Below, piece by piece: positions 1-5,826 of a stretch of 8,333 nucleotides of DNA. The position numbers and the translations under genes were made by a program. The DNA is taken from the NCBI GenBank assembly GCA_014729595.1, contig WJJU01000431.1, positions 1 through 8,333 on the forward strand. The letters run 5' to 3'. A model generated the notes under the pieces. It searched no databases, was not told the DNA's origin, and saw nothing but the letters and a program-made list of their open reading frames with translations. The stretch's first letter is position 1. Each line of letters begins with the position of its first letter. This DNA is from Chitinivibrionales bacterium. GTDB taxonomy: Bacteria; Fibrobacterota; Chitinivibrionia; Chitinivibrionales; WJMI01.

Positions 1-354
1 CTGTGAACCCGAGCCAATGAACCAAAGATGATTCAACTCTAAGGTTCCACATTCTACCTTCAGTTCAGTTTTCGCGGGATCCTCCATAAGGCCGAATACT
101 ATCACCCCGGCCGTTGGGTCGGAAAGCGTGAACCCGCTCAGATCGGCGTCTCCTACAACAATGAGCGTATCCGCATCGGTCATGGTAAGCGTCCCACCGC
201 CGCTTATACCGCCAACTATTTCGACACCGCTTACGGTATAATCGCCGTCGATCATAGCAAGACTGTCGGGTATCGAATGTCCTAAGAAACTCTGTGCCTG
301 AAGAGGCATCACACATAGGGCGATCGCCGCCGCCCGCTTCAGAAAAACCATCAT
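1..354 (-). CDS. Secreted beta-strand-rich protein, N-terminal part (runs off left edge)
   Basis: An open frame of 118 codons begins at ATG 354 and is still open at base 1, so the C-terminus lies outside the window. Two ATGs are adjacent (354-352 and 351-349). Upstream is a purine-rich ribosome binding site, AAGGGGG, about 7 nt before the first ATG, which I take as the start. Residues 1-20 form a classical signal peptide: MMVFLKR basic end, hydrophobic AAAIALCVMPL core, and cleavage probably after LQA. The mature part (about 25-118) is rich in Gly, Thr, Val and Asp in short alternating strands (VSGVEIVGG, GGGTLTMTDADTLIVVG, AGVIVFG). This resembles the start of a right-handed beta-helix or other repeat-type surface protein. 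I infer export; the enzymatic or adhesive role cannot be told from this fragment. It is divergent from the GntR/LacI-type regulator, with palindromes between them. Confidence 0.75.
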   Translation of the reverse strand, partial: MMVFLKRAAAIALCVMPLQAQSFLGHSIPDSLAMIDGDYTVSGVEIVGGISGGGTLTMTDADTLIVVGDADLSGFTLSDPTAGVIVFGLMEDPAKTELKVECGTLELNHLWFIGSGSQ

Positions 355-391
355 AACCCTTCCCCCTTTGGGTATTTAGTGATGAAAAAAA

Positions 392-418
392 ACTATAGAG
401 AAATGCAATATCGATAAA
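392..418 (-). promoter_or_regulatory. Candidate promoter of the secreted-protein gene
   Basis: On the minus strand a TATAGT -10 box lies at 397-392, followed by a T tract. A weak -35 (TTTATC, 418-413) lies 15 bp upstream. The predicted start of transcription would be near 385, giving a leader of about 30 nt that carries the AAGGGGG ribosome binding site. The palindrome TATCGATA (409-416) overlaps the -35 position, which is where a repressor would act. The -35 match is poor and the spacing short, so the site is tentative. Confidence 0.3.
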
Positions 419-504
419 CGCATAGCTATTACCATCCTAACGCTGAACGCACAAAGACGGTACAAAAATGAGAAAATAGCGCATAAGAAGGTCGGTATCG
501 ATAC
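409..504. promoter_or_regulatory. Two copies of palindrome TATCGATA, candidate operator sites
   Basis: TATCGATA occurs at 409-416 and again at 496-503; the second copy extends to the perfect 10-bp palindrome GTATCGATAC (495-504). Their centres are 87 bp apart. A related sequence, TCGATACGATATC, occurs at 717-729, and it shares the half-site TCGATAC. Perfect short palindromes of this size, repeated upstream of a divergently transcribed regulator, are typical of autoregulatory operators. That the neighbouring GntR/LacI-type regulator binds them is inference; GntR-family sites are often short palindromes but vary widely. Confidence 0.4.
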
Positions 505-840
505 TCTGTCTCGCTCACTAACTCTCTAACCAATCCGATCTCCTTGGCTTCCCGCGGCGCGGCGATCACTCGCAAAATCCATTGCCGCTCCCGCGCCGTT
601 GGAGATTTTATGAGTGGCACAGCCATAGCCGCCGGCAAGCAATTCATCGCGAGAACCGCCGCTCCCCCCCGGGCCAACGACGGGCGGATAACACCGCACG
701 GCATTTAGAAGATTCTTCGATACGATATCCAACCTAGTAGAATTAAAGATAAGGCGACAGCTATATTGAGACAAAAGAGATTCCGTGCTAAACGGCCCAA
801 CCAGTATAACAAGATTAACATTTCCCTAAAAGGCTTTCGT

Positions 841-2376
841 ATGCCCAACCGTCTCGACGCCCGTCCGCTGGCTCAACAAATTGCGGAGCGAATCCATCAA
901 GATATTATCCGGTATGCTCCCGAGGCACTACCCTCGGCGACACGGCTTGCCCGGCGCCACCGGGTTTCTCGATCAACCATTCTCAGCGCTTGCGCTATTC
1001 TTCGCGATCAAGGTGTACTTGACTTCTCCCGCGGAAGACGCATGTTGGTGGTCGGTAGGGATATGCATCCGAAAGAGACGTTGTCCTCACCGGCGCCTCG
1101 CGAACGGCTTTATGCCAAGCTGAGGGATGAGATCACACGGGGTCGCCTAGTAGTAGGCGCACGGCTACCCAAAGCGGCATACTATGCAAAAACCTACCAT
1201 CTTGCCGAGCGTACCGTGCGGTCGGTCTATCGTCGGTTGATCTCCGAAAAGCTCGTACATCAAGCCGGCCGCGCTTGGATTGTGGGTGAACGCCCGGTGA
1301 CTCATTTCTCCTTTTCCATGGGCCACACCCCGGTAATTGCGGTTGTTTTGCCGCATGACCGGGATTGGCGGACATTGGTACGCTCACCGCGAACGCATAG
1401 TTTCTGCGAAGCATTTTGTAGCGAATGCACTCGTCACCGTGTTCGTCTTGTTCCCTTTCCTGTTTCGGAAAAGCTACCATTCGAATCCATGCCACATAGG
1501 CTTGCGGCACGAATTCACGAAAAAATCGCTCGCTTCGGCGAGTGGCATATCGGCACGCTCATGATATGGCCCCAGCCAAGCCGTCCCGGCTTCCGCCCGC
1601 TGATTCGGGCGCTTTTGCGCATGGGAAGACCGCTGGTATGGTTCGATCAGAACTACAAATCCGCCTTTCCGAGCCCCGACAACAAACTATTCGTGCGCTG
1701 CCGGTTGGCTGAACGGCCGGGGCTATTTCGGGCGCTGGAAACCCTTGCCGCGTTGCGCCATTCCCGCATCGGCTATCTAGGACGCAATTCGAGCGTCGAA
1801 TGGGAAGCACGGCGTTACCAAGAGTGTGTTAAGCTGGCACGCGCTAAGTGGCCTCACATGACTATTTATCGATGCGCCGTCGCAAGCGATGAGTTCGGAC
1901 CTACTTTCGATTCGTTGCCCTGGCCCGAAACCGTTGATCCCCCGCGGGTATGGCTTAAAACCAGGGGTAGGATCACCGCTCGAGAACGCATTGCCCTTGA
2001 ACGCGGGGATTTAACGCGATCACTCATTTCTCACGGACGGCAATTCGAGCACCTGCTCAAATGCCGACCCGATATTACCGCCGTTATCACCGCAAACTAT
2101 TATCGCGCTCGGCAGCTCTTTTCCTATCTCCAATGGAAGGGAGTGCGAGTACCCGAAGACATCTCGATGATTTCATTCGACAACAATCTCGAATTCCAGG
2201 TTTGGCCCATAGCAACCATCGATTTCGGTCATTGGCATCTCGGCTACCGCGCATTTCACACGCTCCGCGGTGATCTTCCCACTCAAAGAGGTTATCAAGG
2301 GGTCATTTCCACCGAACCGACACTCATAAATCGAGGTTCTCTGGACTTGCCGCGAACTGAATCGCTTAGGCTCTGA
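841..2376 (+). CDS. Transcriptional regulator with tandem GntR-type winged helices and LacI-type sensor domain
   Basis: This 511-residue cytoplasmic DNA-binding protein probably responds to a small ligand, most likely a sugar by family analogy with AraR. Residues 8-72 form a GntR winged helix-turn-helix (PLAQQIAERIHQDII, then LARRHRVSRSTI and LRDQGVLDFSRGRR). Residues 88-150 form a second one (ERLYAKLRDEITRGRLVVGARLP, AERTVRSVYRRLISEKLV). From about 163 to 500 runs a periplasmic-binding-protein-like domain of LacI type. It is recognisable by its first strand TPVIAVVLP, by ITAVITANYYRARQLF, and by GVRVPEDISMISFDNN (434-449). I chose ATG 841 because AAAAGG precedes it by 7 nt and the first winged helix begins just after it. 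A TTG 75 bp upstream would add 25 basic residues with no domain. Two winged helices in one chain are unusual; AraR-type regulators have one. A possible promoter lies at 716-743 (TTCGAT, 16 bp, TAGAAT). Confidence 0.88.
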   Translation: MPNRLDARPLAQQIAERIHQDIIRYAPEALPSATRLARRHRVSRSTILSACAILRDQGVLDFSRGRRMLVVGRDMHPKETLSSPAPRERLYAKLRDEITRGRLVVGARLPKAAYYAKTYHLAERTVRSVYRRLISEKLVHQAGRAWIVGERPVTHFSFSMGHTPVIAVVLPHDRDWRTLVRSPRTHSFCEAFCSECTRHRVRLVPFPVSEKLPFESMPHRLAARIHEKIARFGEWHIGTLMIWPQPSRPGFRPLIRALLRMGRPLVWFDQNYKSAFPSPDNKLFVRCRLAERPGLFRALETLAALRHSRIGYLGRNSSVEWEARRYQECVKLARAKWPHMTIYRCAVASDEFGPTFDSLPWPETVDPPRVWLKTRGRITARERIALERGDLTRSLISHGRQFEHLLKCRPDITAVITANYYRARQLFSYLQWKGVRVPEDISMISFDNNLEFQVWPIATIDFGHWHLGYRAFHTLRGDLPTQRGYQGVISTEPTLINRGSLDLPRTESLRL

Positions 2377-2458
2377 GGGCCAAGAGTATCGTCGGTACCT
2401 TGCCGGACACCATTTTTGTTTTTTAAGCTCTATACATGAGTTGGAGACATCAGCAGCT

Positions 2459-3142
2459 ATGTTTTCGTCGACGGGTATAGCGGGAATAGTACGGTTCATG
2501 GCAGCACTCATGATACTGGTCGCACATGGCGCCGCTTTTCAGCCGGATTCTTCGACCATGCGGACAATCGACAGTCTTTACCATAGTGACGGTGATACGA
2601 ATTGGATCGATTTAGTCTCTGAAACCGAGTCAGTTTATGTTGGAGCATCATTTCGCACGTTTTCGCGGCCATACGGGGAAGTAAAAGCGACGCTGCTTGA
2701 TTTCGACGCGTACGGGAAGGCATTCAAGTTCGTGCGCGAATTCCTTCCGTTGCATGATGATTCCCTAACCCATCTCCCCTCATACCATGCGTATTTTGAA
2801 CTCGGAACGGTTCTCTATCGGGTTTGGGCCGTAGGGGCGGTGGAATCGATAGATTCTTCAGGTGACAGTCTTTTGCAGGTCAGAATAGCCAAAACCCACG
2901 ATAAAGGACTCACGGAACAATGGCGAGACGCCCCTAAAGGAGGCATAATCGCCGTCCAAGCCGACTTATTCGGCCTTCGCTGGTACTGCCGTCGCCTGGG
3001 ACCGGAAAAAACCCGCGCGGGGTTCGTCGCCTGGCTCTCCCCCACCGTCAATCTGCCGCGGTGGATTATCCGCTTTGCCTACCGGGTTTTCGTTCCCCGA
3101 TTTTTGGAGGATGTAGAACTTCGGCTGCGGAAGAAATTGTGA
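2459..3142 (+). CDS. Exported SRPBCC/START-like (polyketide cyclase fold) protein
   Basis: This is a 227-residue protein. The N-terminus is a likely signal peptide or anchor: residues 1-26 have a hydrophobic core, MAALMILVAHGAA, and then FQPD. The remainder, about 55-227, has the look of the SRPBCC superfamily, a helix-grip fold with a hydrophobic ligand cavity. GASFRTFSRPYGEVKATLLD (62-81) fits the first strand and helix. LFGLRWYCRRL and GFVAWLSPTVNLPRWIIRFAYR fit the late strands and C-terminal helix, where START-like proteins carry a 'P.(G).iP.wi' pattern. The ligand is unknown; lipids or hydrophobic compounds would be family-typical. ATG 2459 was chosen, with GGAG 12 nt upstream; a TTG at 2441 would add six residues. 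The 82-bp gap from the regulator includes a T-rich stretch (2411-2424) after a weak bulged stem, perhaps a poor terminator. The next gene follows directly. Confidence 0.7.
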   Translation: MFSSTGIAGIVRFMAALMILVAHGAAFQPDSSTMRTIDSLYHSDGDTNWIDLVSETESVYVGASFRTFSRPYGEVKATLLDFDAYGKAFKFVREFLPLHDDSLTHLPSYHAYFELGTVLYRVWAVGAVESIDSSGDSLLQVRIAKTHDKGLTEQWRDAPKGGIIAVQADLFGLRWYCRRLGPEKTRAGFVAWLSPTVNLPRWIIRFAYRVFVPRFLEDVELRLRKKL

Positions 3143-3144
3143 CA

Positions 3145-3669
3145 ATGGATTTTGCGGACACTCTTTTCTCGGTGCGCGACGCCGCTCCCGCCGATACGCA
3201 TTCTCTCGGAGCGATCAAATACGGCGAAAGGATGCATGGCTGTCGTATCGCGGTGTCCGACGGAAGGACACTACGATATTTGGTGGCGGAATTGAGCGAA
3301 GAAATTATCGGCTTTGCCTGCCTGGTGCCGGCTCAACCCACGTCATGGCCTTCAATGAGCCACCTTCCGCAGATAGTCGATCTTACCATTCGCGAAGACC
3401 ATCGCGGTAAAGGGTTGGGGACGAAATTTATTGGTGTGATGGAAACGCTCACCCACCAAGCGGGCCATAACCGCCTTTTTATCGCCGTAGCCCCCGAGCG
3501 TAATCCGCGCGCCCATCGGCTTTATGCGCGTCTGGGCTATTGTGCGATCGAAACGGAACCGCTAGAAGACCGTTGGGAGTACGTCGACTCCGAAGGCGTC
3601 TGGCGGGCCGGAGTCGAGCGGGTGATACACATGCGCAAGGAGCCGCTTTCTCCACCGCGGGAATCCTAA
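3145..3669 (+). CDS. GNAT-family N-acetyltransferase
   Basis: This 174-residue single-domain acetyltransferase would transfer acetyl from acetyl-CoA to an amine; the substrate is not evident. Motif A is clear: VDLTIREDHRGKGLG (residues 78-92), with the pyrophosphate-binding loop R-G-K-G-L-G at 87-92. Motif B is also clear: NPRAHRLYARLGY (120-132), with the usual Tyr near the CoA sulphur. Length is typical for the family. The start is either ATG 3145, 2 bases after the stop of the SRPBCC gene, or GTG 3139. The GTG would give a GTGA 4-bp overlap and lies closer (5 nt) to the GGAAG at 3129-3133. Either way the two genes are almost certainly translationally coupled. The open frame continues upstream to 3061 but there it only shadows the preceding gene. 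The C-terminal tail (PLSPPRES) is probably disordered. Confidence 0.88.
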   Translation: MDFADTLFSVRDAAPADTHSLGAIKYGERMHGCRIAVSDGRTLRYLVAELSEEIIGFACLVPAQPTSWPSMSHLPQIVDLTIREDHRGKGLGTKFIGVMETLTHQAGHNRLFIAVAPERNPRAHRLYARLGYCAIETEPLEDRWEYVDSEGVWRAGVERVIHMRKEPLSPPRES

Positions 3670-3690
3670 AGCTGATAAGCAGCCCGCCGT

Positions 3691-3726
3691 CACCGTGCAA
3701 CGCCTGATCGGGCGGTGTTCACGGTG
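3691..3726. terminator. Nested hairpin between convergent genes, possible bidirectional terminator
   Basis: CACCGTG (3691-3697) pairs with CACGGTG (3720-3726). Inside it CGCC (3701-3704) pairs with GGCG (3711-3714) around a TGATCG loop. The two stems stack around small internal bulges (CAA / GTGTT). It sits in the 142-bp gap between the GNAT gene (plus) and the MBL gene (minus), where a bidirectional terminator is expected. There is no clear T tract on either side, so intrinsic termination is not certain. Confidence 0.35.
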
Positions 3727-3811
3727 TGCTTTGTGAACCGTCGCGCAAGCGGCCCGCATCATACGCGCCGCCGCAGATTGTCGGCCGGGAGAAGGGATTG
3801 TTGCTTTTGCC

Positions 3812-4711
3812 CTAAATCTCAACCACAAGCCCCTCTCGGGCAAAATCCAGGTTAAATCCATTGATGTCGGCCGACGGCCGCAGCCGCTTTTCGTACTCAT
3901 TGAGTTGGGCGTCCGTGCGCGCGGGATCATGATGCGTAAACACTATATGGCCGGCACAGGTCTTTTGTGCAAACTCCATGTTGTATTCGTACCAACCGTG
4001 TCCCCAGCCTATTTTATTTCGATATTCATCTTTTGTGTATTGAGCATCCCACGAGATCAGATCGGCTCCAGAGCAAAAATCAACAATCTTGCGATTTTGT
4101 TCCTCGACATTCGCGTCAAGCTCGGTAAGAAATTCCTCGTCTATTTCCTCCCCGTTGTCTCCGTCGCGATAGACGTTACGATACGGTTCATGATCCCCAC
4201 CATAGACAAATACTTTGCCTTCGTGCTCGATTCGGTAGGCCAGACAAGTGGCCGGATGGTTGACACGGCATGCCGTGATCGTGGGCCTTTCCTCTTCTAT
4301 AATTCCTTCCGTACAATCGACATATTCAATGCGAGCGCCCAACTGCTCGATCCGTACCGGAAAATGCTCATACCTTGTTTGCAGCTCCATGGCCTGACGT
4401 ATGGTTTTACCCCCGACGTCGGAGACGGGACCACCGATCACGAACCGGTTGCCGGGAATGTAGGCGGGAACAAAAAACGGAAACCCCTGGATATGATCCC
4501 AATGAGTGTGTGAAATAAAGATCGTAGCCTCGACCGGTTTGTGTTTGGCGAGGAGGTAATTACCGCACGCACGTATTCCCGTTCCGGCGTCGAAGATGAC
4601 GATACGTTCTCCGAACTCGACCGAAACGCAGGCGGTATTGCCGCCAAACGCCACCGTGTCTTTGCCGGGAACCGGTACCGAGCCCCTTACCCCCCACCAC
4701 GTTACCTTCAT
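3812..4711 (-). CDS. Metallo-beta-lactamase-fold hydrolase, PhnP/cyclic phosphodiesterase-like
   Basis: This 299-residue cytoplasmic metalloenzyme begins with MKVTWWGVRGSVPVPG and GGNTACVSV, the opening typical of the PhnP-like (COG1235-type) branch of the superfamily. Metal ligands are visible: H-T-H-W-D-H at 68-73, H152 in VNHPA, D173 in GGDHEP, D222 in WDAQYT and H260/H261 in FTHHDP. This is a complete set for a two-metal site. Related proteins hydrolyse cyclic or other phosphodiesters, including cyclic nucleotides; the real substrate here is unknown. Residues about 182-209 form a strongly acidic insertion (DGDNGEEIDEEF and following) between two metal-ligand segments. The start ATG 4711 overlaps the HDOD stop as ATGA, with AAAGGAG 11 nt upstream inside the HDOD gene, so the two are translationally coupled. 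The general family is certain, the reaction is not. Confidence 0.85.
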   Translation of the reverse strand: MKVTWWGVRGSVPVPGKDTVAFGGNTACVSVEFGERIVIFDAGTGIRACGNYLLAKHKPVEATIFISHTHWDHIQGFPFFVPAYIPGNRFVIGGPVSDVGGKTIRQAMELQTRYEHFPVRIEQLGARIEYVDCTEGIIEEERPTITACRVNHPATCLAYRIEHEGKVFVYGGDHEPYRNVYRDGDNGEEIDEEFLTELDANVEEQNRKIVDFCSGADLISWDAQYTKDEYRNKIGWGHGWYEYNMEFAQKTCAGHIVFTHHDPARTDAQLNEYEKRLRPSADINGFNLDFAREGLVVEI

Positions 4712-5562
4712 ACGCTCAGAAACTCCTTTGCCCGCTCGATTTCACACCGAAGAGACTCCGCAATCTCCTTTCCGATCGAGGGCTCCACACCCAGTTCCTC
4801 GAAAACCATGGGATCACAATCTACCGGCCGCTTATCGAGCACCAACCCTACACCGATAGTTTTGCAAAGCACGTTGGCCAGATACACCGTCAGATTAAGC
4901 TCGGTTTCAGCCCCCTCGATCCAAGGGGTATGATGAAGCGCCATGACTTTCGCCAAGTCGAGCGATAAGCGCCATCGATCAGCCAAAAGCTTGCCGACAA
5001 CACAATGGCCTACACCGTTTAGTACCTCCTCTTCGGCACCCATAACCCCAACTTCGGCCGCCGCAACAACAATTCGCTTCATCTCTTCCGGGAACATGAA
5101 CCCTTCCACCGGAAGGCCCAGATCATGGAGAAGACCGGCAATGAAAAAATCCTCGAGCCGCTTTTTTTCCACGCCCCGTTTCCGCGCAATAAGTTTAGCC
5201 GCGGCGCCCACGCCAATGGAATGCAACCAAAATGCTTCTCCATCGAATGCCTGCGCAAGACGCTTCCGCTCCATCTGCGACAGAACCGCGGCACTCAAGG
5301 CCAGATTCCTAATAGTGTTGAGTCCCAAAAGAATAATCGCCTTTTCCAGCGAAACAATCGTATTGCTAAGAGCGAAATACGAAGAATTAACAAGCTTAAG
5401 GACTTTCGCCGAAAGCACGGGATCCAGTTTGATCACTTTGGTAAGCTCTGACGGCGAACAGTTGAGGTCGTTGGCCAACTCCATCACCTTTGTGGCCGTC
5501 GGAGACAGTGAAGGCATATTTTCATCAAGCTTCGCCGCCACCAGATCGAGACTGTAGTTCAT
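4708..5562 (-). CDS. HDOD-domain signalling protein
   Basis: This 284-residue protein consists essentially of one HDOD domain. HDOD domains are relatives of HD phosphohydrolases, usually act as non-catalytic signalling modules, and are common in chemotaxis, motility and stress pathways. Characteristic segments, in order, are NMPSLSPTATKVMELAND (about 15-32), the DPVLSAKVLKLVNSSYF helix pair (47-63), LEKAIILLGLNTIRNLAL (72-89), LLHDLGLP (144-151), GHCVVGKLLADRW (185-197) and MALHHTPW (207-214). H114, H146-D147, H186 and H210-H211 are all present, so the His/Asp pattern is better preserved than in many HDOD proteins and residual metal binding is conceivable. The start is ATG 5562, with GGGAG 7 nt upstream; another in-frame ATG (5568) is too close to that site. 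The frame stays open to 5646, but those 28 codons span the likely promoter. It is the first gene of an operon with the MBL gene, overlapping it by 4 bp. Confidence 0.88.
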   Translation of the reverse strand: MNYSLDLVAAKLDENMPSLSPTATKVMELANDLNCSPSELTKVIKLDPVLSAKVLKLVNSSYFALSNTIVSLEKAIILLGLNTIRNLALSAAVLSQMERKRLAQAFDGEAFWLHSIGVGAAAKLIARKRGVEKKRLEDFFIAGLLHDLGLPVEGFMFPEEMKRIVVAAAEVGVMGAEEEVLNGVGHCVVGKLLADRWRLSLDLAKVMALHHTPWIEGAETELNLTVYLANVLCKTIGVGLVLDKRPVDCDPMVFEELGVEPSIGKEIAESLRCEIERAKEFLSV

Positions 5563-5624
5563 TGGCATTCTCCCGCCCCGGCCCGTGACCGTTCCGGCCA
5601 CTTCGCACCGAGGGCACATACCAA

Positions 5625-5653
5625 ATGATACACCGAAATCTCTCAATATTCAA
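5625..5653 (-). promoter_or_regulatory. Promoter of the HDOD-MBL operon
   Basis: On the minus strand a -35 TTGAAT (5653-5648, 4 of 6 consensus) and a -10 TATCAT (5630-5625, 5 of 6) are separated by exactly 17 bp. Transcription would start near 5618, giving a leader of about 55 nt before ATG 5562. The position of this promoter argues against the upstream start at 5646. The rest of the 264-bp gap to the transporter gene (5654-5826) shows no convincing gene. It contains the inverted repeat TGCCGG/CCGGCA (5776-5810), with a long loop and no T tract. Confidence 0.5.
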
Positions 5654-5826
5654 TGGCGAGACGCCCTAATCAGTCAAAACAGCGAAAGAGGCACTAAGAC
5701 TCGCTTTCAAAATGAGCCGCTATATCCGGCCAAGTACAACGAGTGGAATATGCGCTGCACGCAGCCAAGGTGTACCTTGCCGGACCGGTCGATTTCGATG
5801 CACGGGCCGGCATCTCAAACGGTCTC

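Larger units (their letters stand above)
355..840. other. Divergent intergenic region, 486 bp, with possible gene remnant
   Basis: This stretch separates the secreted-protein gene (minus) from the regulator gene (plus). The 360-520 part is AT-rich and holds two TATCGATA palindromes and a candidate minus-strand promoter. The 530-700 part is GC-rich, like coding DNA. It contains a 91-codon minus-strand frame (704-429) without a convincing ribosome binding site, and an overlapping frame in another register (774-526). The first frame contains the stretch AAPREAKEIGLVRELV, which resembles the segment of crotonase-family enzymes around 'A.EA..IGLV..VV'. The rest does not follow that family well, so I do not annotate a gene. 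It may be a decayed fragment or chance. Confidence 0.5.

Noticed and set aside
766..840. Upstream TTG start for the GntR/LacI-type regulator
   Set aside because: The extra 25 residues are basic and match no domain. ATG 841 has AAAAGG at good spacing and lies right before the first winged helix.
2377..2440. Terminator after the regulator gene
   Set aside because: GTCGG/CCGGAC forms only a weak bulged stem and the T-rich stretch starts several bases after it, so it is not listed as a terminator.
3061..3144. N-terminal extension of the acetyltransferase from 3061
   Set aside because: It overlaps the end of the SRPBCC gene in another frame and the extension adds no part of the GNAT fold.
3905..4513. 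Plus-strand open frame of 202 codons
   Set aside because: It lies entirely antisense to the MBL gene, whose metal-binding motifs prove the minus strand is coding.
4943..5557. Plus-strand open frame of 204 codons
   Set aside because: It is antisense to the HDOD gene; its Ser/Ala/Thr/Arg-rich low-complexity translation is typical of a shadow frame.
5563..5646. Upstream start for the HDOD gene (frame open to 5646, with a CPRC pair)
   Set aside because: The promoter (-35 at 5653-5648, -10 at 5630-5625) overlaps this segment, and ATG 5562 has a well-spaced GGGAG. The CPRC pair is isolated and does not form a zinc ribbon.
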